Positions 1 through 7,374 of a DNA stretch of 64,000 bases are shown here, one piece after another. How positions within the stretch are numbered: position 1 is the first letter of the stretch; each line of letters starts with the position of its first letter. The notes under the pieces are model-generated. The model was not told the DNA's origin. It saw nothing but the letters and a program-made list of their open reading frames with translations, and made no database searches. Position numbers and translations under genes: made by a program. The stretch spans positions 62,001-126,000 of the forward strand of contig JALORC010000004.1 in assembly GCA_025459175.1 (NCBI GenBank), written 5' to 3'. This DNA is from Planctomycetota bacterium (GTDB lineage Bacteria > Planctomycetota > UBA1135 > UBA2386).

Positions 1-1168
1 GCGAGCGGGCGACGCGCGCGCGGCCGGCGGCACCGAGTCGCTCCACCTGGGGCGTGGCCATCGTCAGCAACTCCTGCATCGCATCCGCCAGCTGGTCGGC
101 GCTACCGGCCGTGACCAGCCAGCCGTTCTGGCCGGGCTCGACCAGTTCGGGAATGCCGGCGATGCGAGTCGCGATCGCCGGTCGGCCGCGCGCCAGTGCC
201 TCCATCAGCACCACCGGCAGGCCTTCGGCAAAGCTCGGGACGACCAGGCCGCGCGTGCGGTCCAGATGGTCGCGGATCTGCTCCGCATTGCGCCAGCCGG
301 CGAACTCGATCCGCTGGTCGAGCCCGTGCTCGGTGACCCGGCCCCGCACCCACGGCTCGAGCGGGCCGCCACCGACCAGGGTCATGTGCCACTCGAGCCC
401 GCGCGCTTGCAGCAGGCTGCACGCGGCCAGCAGCACCGGGATGCCCTTCTCCTCGACCATGCGGCCGATCCACAGCAGGCTCGGTGGCGCCGGCACCGGC
501 AGCGGCGGTGGCAGCAGGAAGCGTTCGTCGACGCCGCAGCGGACCACCTGCACCTTGCGCCACTGGTCGATCGGCGTGTAGCGGCACAGCTGGCTGCGGC
601 CGAAGTCGCTGATCGCCACGACCGCGGTCGCCTGGGTGATCTTGTCGCGCAGGTTGATGCCACCCGGCCGTTCGAACTCCTCGGGGCCGTGTGCGGTGAA
701 CGTGAACGGCGGTCCACCCAGCGCCGTGCACAGCAGCGCGACGTCGGTCGAGTTGGTGCCGAAGTGGGCGTGCACGAAGCGGGCTCGCGAATCGAGGGCG
801 CGCAGCAGGCGGCACGCCTCGAGCAGGTAGATCAGCTGTCGCAGCAGGCCGCGGTCGGATCGACGGCCCAGCCGGAACGTCAGCGCCATCGTGCGCAGCA
901 ACCGCAGCGGTCGCCGCACGGCGACCGCCAGCAGGGACCACAGCAGCGGCAGCGCGCCGCCGGCCAGCAGCACCTGCGTGCGCCGTTGTTCGTCGGCGTC
1001 GGCGTCGTTGCCGGGCGTGACCTGGCCGGGGCGGACCGAGAACCGTTGCACGACGACGCCGAGCTGTTCGAGCGCCAGGATCTCGCGCCGGATGAACGAG
1101 TGGCTCGGTGCCGGGTAGCGGTTGACGACGTAGGCGACGACCAGTGGTGTGGACGGCGTGGTGCTCAT
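1..1168 (-). CDS. GT4-family glycosyltransferase, 3' end outside window
   Basis: The frame is open from an ATG at 1168 to the window edge, giving 389 codons without a stop. It reads as a GT-B retaining glycosyltransferase of the WcaL/EpsF type. The N-terminal half has NRYPAPSHSFIRREI and FVHAHFGTNSTDVALL. The C-terminal half has the nucleotide-sugar-binding pattern LLWIGRMVEEKGIPVLL, then PSFAEGLPVVLMEALARG with the E-x7-E region, then GIPELVEPGQNGWLV. These are standard for enzymes that transfer an NDP-sugar onto a growing exopolysaccharide or glycolipid at the cytoplasmic face of the membrane. The acceptor cannot be read from sequence. The C-terminal 20-50 residues are missing only because the window starts here. 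Neighbours further left may belong to the same polysaccharide locus (inference). Confidence 0.9.
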   Translation of the reverse strand, partial: MSTTPSTPLVVAYVVNRYPAPSHSFIRREILALEQLGVVVQRFSVRPGQVTPGNDADADEQRRTQVLLAGGALPLLWSLLAVAVRRPLRLLRTMALTFRLGRRSDRGLLRQLIYLLEACRLLRALDSRARFVHAHFGTNSTDVALLCTALGGPPFTFTAHGPEEFERPGGINLRDKITQATAVVAISDFGRSQLCRYTPIDQWRKVQVVRCGVDERFLLPPPLPVPAPPSLLWIGRMVEEKGIPVLLAACSLLQARGLEWHMTLVGGGPLEPWVRGRVTEHGLDQRIEFAGWRNAEQIRDHLDRTRGLVVPSFAEGLPVVLMEALARGRPAIATRIAGIPELVEPGQNGWLVTAGSADQLADAMQELLTMATPQVERLGAAGRARVARS

Positions 1169-1473
1169 CCGCTGGCCTGACCGTTCGTGGATCGTGGCAG
1201 GCGATGCCGGCCCGGGCTCGTTCCGAAGAAGTTGTTCACCGCGTGCTGGAGAGTCGATCGAGCTCGGTGCGTGCCGCGGGACGAGGCTGCAGAGCGAGCG
1301 CGCGCAAGCTATCGCGGTGGCTCGGGAGTGCCCAGCTTCGGTGTCGAATCGCGACCGCGGAGGCCTGTTTCGCAGTTGGTCCTGGCCGTGATGCTGGCCC
1401 TGGGCGTCCTTGACCAGGTTCCGCCCAGTTTCCATGATCCCACAGCGCTCGGTAGTCGGACGAGAACATCAGC
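1169..1473. other. intergenic gap between divergent genes
   Basis: This 305-bp stretch separates the divergent glycosyltransferase and the 1474 gene. It should hold both promoters. I see no convincing -35/-10 pair, RNA gene, repeat or short coding frame in it. Confidence 0.5.
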
Positions 1474-2490
1474 TTGCAGAGCTTGCCCATCCACGGCTCG
1501 GAGTTGCGACGCCTCGTGGCGCTGCAACAGAAGGCATATGCCCTGCTGCGCTGGCTCGCCGAGCAGGTGGATGCCGGCAATGTCGTGCCCGACGGCGTGC
1601 ACAGCGACGATCCCGACCCCGCGGCCGTCGCTTCGACCGCACACGCATGGCTGCAAGCCAACCTGCCGCGGGTCCCGTGGCAACTGCGCCCCCGCAACGA
1701 CGAGAGCGAAGTCGTCGGCCACCTGTTCGCGTCGTTGTTGGTGACCTCGCACGAGGTCGCCGAACAGCGCGCTCTGCGGGCTTCGCCGTCGGGGTGCAGG
1801 TGCCCGATGTGTCTGCGCCTGGTCCCCGGTTCTCACCTGATTCCGCGGCGGACCGATCGTCGCGACGAACGGCGGGCGCGGGCGCTGCAGTTCGATCATG
1901 TGGCGCGGCTCGCCGCGGGGCTCGGCGTCGACCTGACCGAGGCGGCGATCGACGAGCTGCTCGACGACCGCGCGCTGCAGCCGGCACTGGCGATGGCGAC
2001 CTGGGCCGAGCAGTTGGTTCTGCGCAGCCGCGGCGAGGACGAAGGCACGCCCGTGCTGGTGTTGTGGCGCCGCTTCGCGTGGACCCGGAATGGTTCGCCG
2101 GAGCCGACGTTCGTGCTCGATGCCGATCTGCTGCTGCAAGCAGAACATCATCTCGCCGCCCGGCTGTCGCCGACGGCGTTGCGCGTGTTCGCGATCGACG
2201 CGGCCGTCGAACTCGGCGTCGATGGCAAGCCGCTGACGTTCGTGTCGGCTCCGGGCGGCTCGGATCGGTTCGCGGCGTTCGGCTTGCGCCACGGCAGTGC
2301 GGTCCAAGTGGAGCGGCCGGACGGGACGTGCCTGTCGACCACGTTGGTCGGCATGGACATGGGCGGCGGGCCGGAGCGGCGCCAAAGCGTGATGTTCGGC
2401 AGCGAGGTGCGCAGGTCGGAGGTTCCGGTCGGTAGCTGGCTGCGAGTGCCGCGGCCGCCGGCGCCGCGGCGCGCCGGCGACACGGACTGA
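1474..2490 (+). CDS. conserved hypothetical protein with CxCxxC motif
   Basis: This 338-residue protein has no function I recognise. The frame is closed by a TAG at 1453, and the first usable start is TTG 1474, so the start is uncertain. The amino-acid composition is normal, unlike the Arg- and His-rich antisense frames, which supports coding on this strand. Residues around 108-115 contain a CRCPMC cluster that could bind one metal, but no second Cys pair is obvious. The rest looks like a soluble mixed alpha/beta protein with no signal peptide or membrane helix. It stands alone between a divergent glycosyltransferase and a small DUF3592 membrane protein, so context gives no role. Confidence 0.6.
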   Translation: MQSLPIHGSELRRLVALQQKAYALLRWLAEQVDAGNVVPDGVHSDDPDPAAVASTAHAWLQANLPRVPWQLRPRNDESEVVGHLFASLLVTSHEVAEQRALRASPSGCRCPMCLRLVPGSHLIPRRTDRRDERRARALQFDHVARLAAGLGVDLTEAAIDELLDDRALQPALAMATWAEQLVLRSRGEDEGTPVLVLWRRFAWTRNGSPEPTFVLDADLLLQAEHHLAARLSPTALRVFAIDAAVELGVDGKPLTFVSAPGGSDRFAAFGLRHGSAVQVERPDGTCLSTTLVGMDMGGGPERRQSVMFGSEVRRSEVPVGSWLRVPRPPAPRRAGDTD

Positions 2491-2591
2491 TCGTCGCCTG
2501 TGAACGCATGCGGGACCACGCGGTCCCGAGACGAGACTTCGCTCGCCGCAGCTGCGGCAGAAGTTGGCGCGCATTGCCGATCCGAGAGGCG

Positions 2592-3002
2592 ATGGAACAA
2601 TCCACCTTGGTCCTGCTGGCGATCGGCGCGGCGCTGGCCGTCGTGCTGCCGTGGCAGCTGCAAGGGGTCATTCGCAAGGTGGCGCGGCAGCGCGCGCGGG
2701 CCAATGGCACGGTCGTCGACGTCGAACACCACTCGTCGTCGTCTGCCGCTGACAGCCACTCGAGCGGGACGTTCCACGCCGTGGTCACCTTCGAGGTCGG
2801 TGGACGCCCGTATCGCTTCTGCTCGGACCATGGGTCGAGCTTGCACCGCCCGCAGCGCGGCAGCCGGGTGACGGTGCGGTTCGATCCACTCGATCCCGAC
2901 AACGCGGAGGTCGAACGCGGGCAGAGCATCGTGTTGGCGCGCGTCATGCAGATCGGCAGTGTGGTCGCCGGGGTCGCCCTGGTGCTGGCGACGCTGCTGT
3001 AG
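2592..3002 (+). CDS. DUF3592-type small membrane protein
   Basis: This 136-residue protein has an N-terminal hydrophobic segment (about residues 5-22). A basic stretch follows, then a small beta-rich domain with VTFEVGGRPYRF and GSRVTVRFDPLDPDNAEV, then a C-terminal membrane helix. This TM / beta-domain / TM layout, with the RVTVRYDPxNP-like phrase, is characteristic of DUF3592 proteins, whose function is not established. The ATG at 2592 is chosen because a GAGAGG ribosome-binding site lies just upstream. The frame is open further upstream, but the added residues look non-coding. The gene converges on the sigma-factor fusion that ends at 3044, with 41 bp between them. Confidence 0.75.
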   Translation: MEQSTLVLLAIGAALAVVLPWQLQGVIRKVARQRARANGTVVDVEHHSSSSAADSHSSGTFHAVVTFEVGGRPYRFCSDHGSSLHRPQRGSRVTVRFDPLDPDNAEVERGQSIVLARVMQIGSVVAGVALVLATLL

Positions 3003-3043
3003 GCGGAACCGCAGTCGCCGCACCCGCAGCTACAGCCGTACGT

Positions 3044-6000
3044 TCACTTCACCAGCTGCAACGCGACTTGCTGGGGCGCCGACCCGACGACGAGCGTCGT
3101 GGTCACGCTGCCATCGCCGTAAGCGGACAGATGCAAGGTGTAGCTGCCGGGCGCGAGCCCGATCGGCCAGCGGAACTCGCTGCTGCAGTCGATTTGCACC
3201 AGGTCGTGCACGAGCTCCGTACCGTTCGCATCGGTGAGCCGCACGGTGAGCGCGCCGATCCAGCGTTCGCGGGGCACCGGCGGCGACAGGTGCACGACCA
3301 CCGGCGTCGCGGCGCGCACTTCGAGTTCGATCGGCGTCGAGGTCGCGTTGCGCGTCACCGGCATGCTGGCCGCGAGGAAGTCCGGTCCGTGCACGAGCAC
3401 TTCGTCGGCGCCGGGTTCGGTCGCCGCGGACTCGTAGCGACCGGGCGAGGTCTCGCGGCACGGCCCGTAGGAGCGCAGCTGGACGACGGCACCGGCCGCG
3501 GGGCGGCCGTCGGCGTGACGCAGCAGGATCACCTGCGGTCGCTGCGCGTCGAACGCGAACGGTGGCAGGCGCAGCGTCGCGTTCGCGGCGAGCCGCAGAC
3601 CGCGTTGCATCAGCGCACTTCGTCCTTCGATCGCGCAGAACAGGTCGTACTCGCCGGCCGGGAGCGGGCCGATGCGGAACGTCGTCTGGCCGGCGGCGAC
3701 CTGCTGCTGTGGCACGACGAACCCGCTCTTGCTGGCGAGGGCCTTCGGATAGAGGGACAGTTCGGCTTCCACCTGCAACCCGTCCGGCAGCGCCAGCGTG
3801 CCTTCGAGCCAGCCGGCAGCCATGCCGTCGGCGTCGATGCGGATCGTGCGCGGCTCGGGCGACGGCCGAACGTCGTCTATGATCGCGCGGGGTACCTTGG
3901 CCGCGGCGGACAGGTACGCCTCGCCCACCACCGGTGCCGCCACGACCAGGCGGTAGCTGTCGTCGCGCAGTCCGGTGATGCGGAACCGCCCCGCGGTGTC
4001 GGTGTCTCGGGGCACGGGCAGGAACTGGTCGGCAAGGCTCGTCGCGTGCACCGTCCAACCGACCAGCGGCCGGTCCTCGCTGTCGACGATGCGACCGGTG
4101 ATGACCCGTTCGGGTTCTCTGGTGACGTCCCACACGAGGACTTCGCCGTCGGCCGCGGCCAGCTCGCGCAGCAGTTCGGGGGTGCCTTGCATACGCGCCG
4201 TGATCTCGCCGGGGACGATCGCTGGCAGCCGATACCTGCCGTCGGTGTCCGTGCGGGTCAACCGGTGGTCGCCCCATGGCGAGCGCATGCCGACGACGGC
4301 GCGCCCCGCGCTCGCCGTCACGATCGTGTCCACGATTGGCTCGCCGTCGGCATTGGTCACGCGCCCGGTCAAGGTGACGCCGGTGCGCAGTTGGAGGGCG
4401 ACGGTCTCGGGCTCGTCGGTCGACGTCGTGACGCGCACGATGGCCGGCGCGAACTCCGGCAGCGAGGCGACCACGAACCGTTCGCCGGCGGGCAACTCGT
4501 CGACCCGGAAGCGACCCTGTGCGTCGGTCGTGAGCAGCAGTTCGGACCAGCGCGTCTGCACGGTGTCGTCGATGGCGACGGCGACGCGGGCCCCGGCCGC
4601 CGGACCGCCCTGGGGATCGACGACGCTGCCGAGCAGCGTGCAGCCATCGCCGCCGAGGGTCAGGCGCACGGCGATCGGCGCGGCCGGGACTTCTCCGGAA
4701 GGGAAATCGGGCAATGCGTGCACCGGACTCGGTTGGCACCCGGTCGCGCGCGCCCAGACTTCGTGGAGCGGCAAGCCGCGCCACTCCAGCTTGCCGTCGG
4801 CGTCGGTCGTGCCGAGGCAGCGCAGCAATTCGTCCTGGGCGTAGGAGTCGTTGCACCACACTGCCGCCCCGCGCCGCGTCGCGCCGTCGCGGTCGACGAC
4901 GGTGACATGCAGCCGCACGTCGCCGCCGATCGCGAGGCGGACCGTCGCGGTCGTACCGGCGCTTACCTCCACGCTGGTGTCCTCGGGGCCGTTCTTCGCC
5001 CTGCTCGCCAGGAGCCGGTAGTTGCCAGGCGACAACGCGGTGAACGTCGCGTGCCCGGTTGCGTCACTGACGGCGGTCACTGACTTGCGGTCGCCGCGCT
5101 CCCAGGTGGCCACCTGCATCCACGGGGCGGGTTGTCCGTCCGAGATCCACACGACCTGCACCACCAGCGTGCCCGTGGTCGGGGCTTCGCTGCGGTCCAC
5201 GGTCGGTGCCGCAGCGGAACCTGTCATCGGTGAGGGCACAGCGCCTTCGGCTGCAGCTGTGGGTGTTGGTTCTCGCAACGTGCTGTCGGCATGGACCAGC
5301 GACGCGGGCGGCGCCGGCGGGGCCACCGCGACGTGGGCTCGGCCGAACGGATCGAGGACGAACCAACCGACCGCGACGATCGCCAAGGCCACGACACCGA
5401 CCACGAGCTTCTGCATTGCCAATCCTCCGAGAACGACTCCGGCTCCCACTGCGGTCCTGCTTCCCCAAGCCACCGTGGCCTCGGCGAGCACGAATTGTCG
5501 TGCTGCCGCGAGACCCGGCGTCGGCGTCACCAGCACCGCGAGCGTCGCGGTCAGCCCCGCGGGCAGCGCGCGCCGCAGATGCGCGAGGCCACGATGCAGC
5601 CGCACCTTGACCGTGCCGAGCGGTGCATCGAGCGCGTGCGCGATCTGTTGTAGTTCGAAACCATGCACCAACCGCAGGGTCAGCACCTGGCGGTAGTGGC
5701 GCGGCAGCGCCTCGACCGCGGCGGCGACGGCCGCGAAGCACTCGTTCGCTTCGGCATCGTGCCGTGGCGTGGTGCTCACCCTGGTCGGCAGGCGCTGCGG
5801 GTCGGGAACGCGCCGGCGCTGCCGCCGTGCCTCCCGCACGTGGTTGCCGAGGATGCCGGTCAGCCATGCGGCGAGTCGCCGACCGTCCCAACGGCGGCAT
5901 TGCCGCATCGCATCGAGGAACGTCGCCTGCACGAGGTCCTGGGCGAGGTCGCCGCCGACCAGGTGGGCCGCGACCAGCAGCAGCTGCGGCGCCAACCGGT

Positions 6001-6079
6001 CGAACACCGCCGCCAACGCCTGCGGATCGCCGGTCTCACGGAAGGCGGCGAACAGGTCTTCGGTGGTGGGTTCGGGCAC
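3044..6079 (-). CDS. membrane-anchored ECF sigma factor fused to regulatory-like domains
   Basis: This is a 1011-residue fusion. Residues 1-175 are an ECF sigma factor. Region 2 includes LAQDLVQATFLDAMRQ near 45-60. Region 4 has LPRHYRQVLTLRLVHGF followed by the helix-turn-helix LGTVKVRLHRGLAHLRRAL. A hydrophobic stretch at about 176-190 and a clear membrane helix at about 223-243 (LVVGVVALAIVAVGWFVL) follow. The remaining roughly 750 residues are beta-rich carboxypeptidase-regulatory-like (CNA-B/prealbumin) repeats, each with the G-x-V-x-D-x-x-G-x-P pattern. Known ECF factors direct RNA polymerase to stress or envelope promoters. Anchoring suggests the sigma domain is held at the membrane and released or reoriented by an outside signal (inference). 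GTG 6079 is chosen because GGAG sits 8 nt before it; ATG 6100 is an alternative. Confidence 0.85.
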   Translation of the reverse strand: MPEPTTEDLFAAFRETGDPQALAAVFDRLAPQLLLVAAHLVGGDLAQDLVQATFLDAMRQCRRWDGRRLAAWLTGILGNHVREARRQRRRVPDPQRLPTRVSTTPRHDAEANECFAAVAAAVEALPRHYRQVLTLRLVHGFELQQIAHALDAPLGTVKVRLHRGLAHLRRALPAGLTATLAVLVTPTPGLAAARQFVLAEATVAWGSRTAVGAGVVLGGLAMQKLVVGVVALAIVAVGWFVLDPFGRAHVAVAPPAPPASLVHADSTLREPTPTAAAEGAVPSPMTGSAAAPTVDRSEAPTTGTLVVQVVWISDGQPAPWMQVATWERGDRKSVTAVSDATGHATFTALSPGNYRLLASRAKNGPEDTSVEVSAGTTATVRLAIGGDVRLHVTVVDRDGATRRGAAVWCNDSYAQDELLRCLGTTDADGKLEWRGLPLHEVWARATGCQPSPVHALPDFPSGEVPAAPIAVRLTLGGDGCTLLGSVVDPQGGPAAGARVAVAIDDTVQTRWSELLLTTDAQGRFRVDELPAGERFVVASLPEFAPAIVRVTTSTDEPETVALQLRTGVTLTGRVTNADGEPIVDTIVTASAGRAVVGMRSPWGDHRLTRTDTDGRYRLPAIVPGEITARMQGTPELLRELAAADGEVLVWDVTREPERVITGRIVDSEDRPLVGWTVHATSLADQFLPVPRDTDTAGRFRITGLRDDSYRLVVAAPVVGEAYLSAAAKVPRAIIDDVRPSPEPRTIRIDADGMAAGWLEGTLALPDGLQVEAELSLYPKALASKSGFVVPQQQVAAGQTTFRIGPLPAGEYDLFCAIEGRSALMQRGLRLAANATLRLPPFAFDAQRPQVILLRHADGRPAAGAVVQLRSYGPCRETSPGRYESAATEPGADEVLVHGPDFLAASMPVTRNATSTPIELEVRAATPVVVHLSPPVPRERWIGALTVRLTDANGTELVHDLVQIDCSSEFRWPIGLAPGSYTLHLSAYGDGSVTTTLVVGSAPQQVALQLVK

Positions 6080-6189
6080 GCAACGATCTCCGCCCGGCAT
6101 GCTCGGCGGGTTTCGTCGCTTCGGCAATCCTGCGCCAGCTCCGGTCGCGCGTCGGCGCCGCCGTCCGCGCCCGCCGCTTCGTGGTGAGA

Positions 6190-6750
6190 CTAGAACGAAT
6201 CGATCCGCTGCCGCACGCCGTTGCTGACGGTCAGCCCGAACGCGTTCTGGCCATTGGGCAGACTGAACGGGAGCATCAGCGCCACCGACTGCGAGTAGAG
6301 CTCGAAGCCGGCCGTGATCGAGGTCGGCACGGTGAACGACACGGTCTGGGTCGACGTTGCGCCGACCATCGTCTGGGTGAAGTCCAAGGACGAGATGTAG
6401 GCCTTGCAGCCGCCTGCACCGATCACGACGAGGTCGACGCCGAGTGCTGCCTGCCCGAGGCTGAGCACGTTCATGCCGACGTAGATGCCCGAGCCCGGCG
6501 CGAACTCGGGGATGTTGCTGGTCGTGTAGGTGACGACCGTGCCGAGCACGCCGGTGGAGACCGGCGCCGGCGAAGCGGCCAGCACGAGAGCCGGGGAGTT
6601 CGTCGTTTGCGTCAACAGGGGCAGATCCGTGGCGAGGACGAGGCTGCCGGCGGCCAGACCTAGCGAGCGGGCATGAGCGGCGACTGAAGCGGACCTGAAA
6701 TGCCGGACATCGTGCGCCGCCGTGGACAACTCGCAGATTGTCGCGCGCAT
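6190..6750 (-). CDS. stand-alone copy of a secreted-protein C-terminal module
   Basis: This 186-residue frame consists almost entirely of the module that ends larger secreted proteins in this window. It has GTVVTYTTSNIP, then a hydrophobic beta-rich region, and ends SNGVRQRIDSF. The protease at 7375 ends with the comparable VTYTVSN and TSNGLRSRIGQ. No convincing signal peptide precedes it; the N-terminal 25 residues look like upstream DNA read through. It may therefore be a short secreted protein with a later start, or the remnant of a larger gene that lost its 5' part. The gene lies just upstream of the sigma-factor fusion on the same strand and is divergent from the 6783 gene. Confidence 0.5.
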   Translation of the reverse strand: MRATICELSTAAHDVRHFRSASVAAHARSLGLAAGSLVLATDLPLLTQTTNSPALVLAASPAPVSTGVLGTVVTYTTSNIPEFAPGSGIYVGMNVLSLGQAALGVDLVVIGAGGCKAYISSLDFTQTMVGATSTQTVSFTVPTSITAGFELYSQSVALMLPFSLPNGQNAFGLTVSNGVRQRIDSF

Positions 6751-6782
6751 CCGCCGTCGGTCCGCGGATCATCCGCCTCCCG

Positions 6783-7334
6783 ATGGCTACCAAGAAGATC
6801 GGCCCGATCGCCCGCCTGCTCGACGAACAACCCGAGGCGGTCGTCGAGTTCGCTGCCGCCCTCAGCGACTCGGCGCTGGTCGAGCTCGGGGCCGCGATCC
6901 GCGAAGAGGTCGCGCGGCGCGCGCGTTCGACCGGCGACCAGGACGCGATCCTCGAGGCGGCCTTCGAACGCGGCTTCGCGCGCGACGGGCTCGGCGTGCT
7001 GCCGTGGATCGAGGCGCCGTTCGTGGTCTGCCCCGGTGGCCTGGTGGCGAAGAACCGCGCCAACCATCGCTGCCAGTTCGTGTCGGTCGACGATCGCTGG
7101 GTGTGGGAGTCGGGCGATCTGATCCGCGAGGACAAGCGCAGCGTCGGAGCGGCCGACGAGGGGTTCCGGGCCATCGCGCTGCTGCCGATCGCCGAGGGCA
7201 TGGCGCTCGATGTCGTGCGCGCGCGCATGCGGCAGGGCCAGCACAGCGTCGAACGCGTCACCAGCCTGGTCGTGCGCGGCGGGCGCCTGGTCGAGGTCGA
7301 ACGGCGCGAAGTGGCGGCGCGGCTGGTGCGGTAG
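6783..7334 (+). CDS. conserved hypothetical soluble protein
   Basis: This 183-residue protein has no assigned function that I know. ATG 6783 begins MATKKIGPIARLLDEQPEAV. The frame is open a little further upstream, but the added residues look non-coding. The core has FVVCPGGLVAKNRANHRCQF, then a short VDDRWVWESGDLIREDKR segment and an ALLPIAEGMALDVV helix. This pattern recalls uncharacterised proteins in actinomycetes, but I cannot name a domain. No signal peptide, membrane helix or catalytic signature is visible. It converges on the protease gene at 7375, with a perfect hairpin in the 40-bp gap. Confidence 0.65.
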   Translation: MATKKIGPIARLLDEQPEAVVEFAAALSDSALVELGAAIREEVARRARSTGDQDAILEAAFERGFARDGLGVLPWIEAPFVVCPGGLVAKNRANHRCQFVSVDDRWVWESGDLIREDKRSVGAADEGFRAIALLPIAEGMALDVVRARMRQGQHSVERVTSLVVRGGRLVEVERREVAARLVR

Positions 7335-7344
7335 CCATCGGCAC

Positions 7345-7367
7345 GCCGGCGCCCGCGAGGCGCCGGC
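7345..7367. terminator. hairpin between convergent genes
   Basis: GCCGGCGCC at 7345-7353 and GGCGCCGGC at 7359-7367 form a perfect 9-bp stem with a 5-nt loop. It lies in the 40-bp gap between two converging genes. No T-run follows on either side, so it may act only as a weak or factor-assisted bidirectional terminator. Confidence 0.45.
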
Positions 7368-7374
7368 CCCGCGC

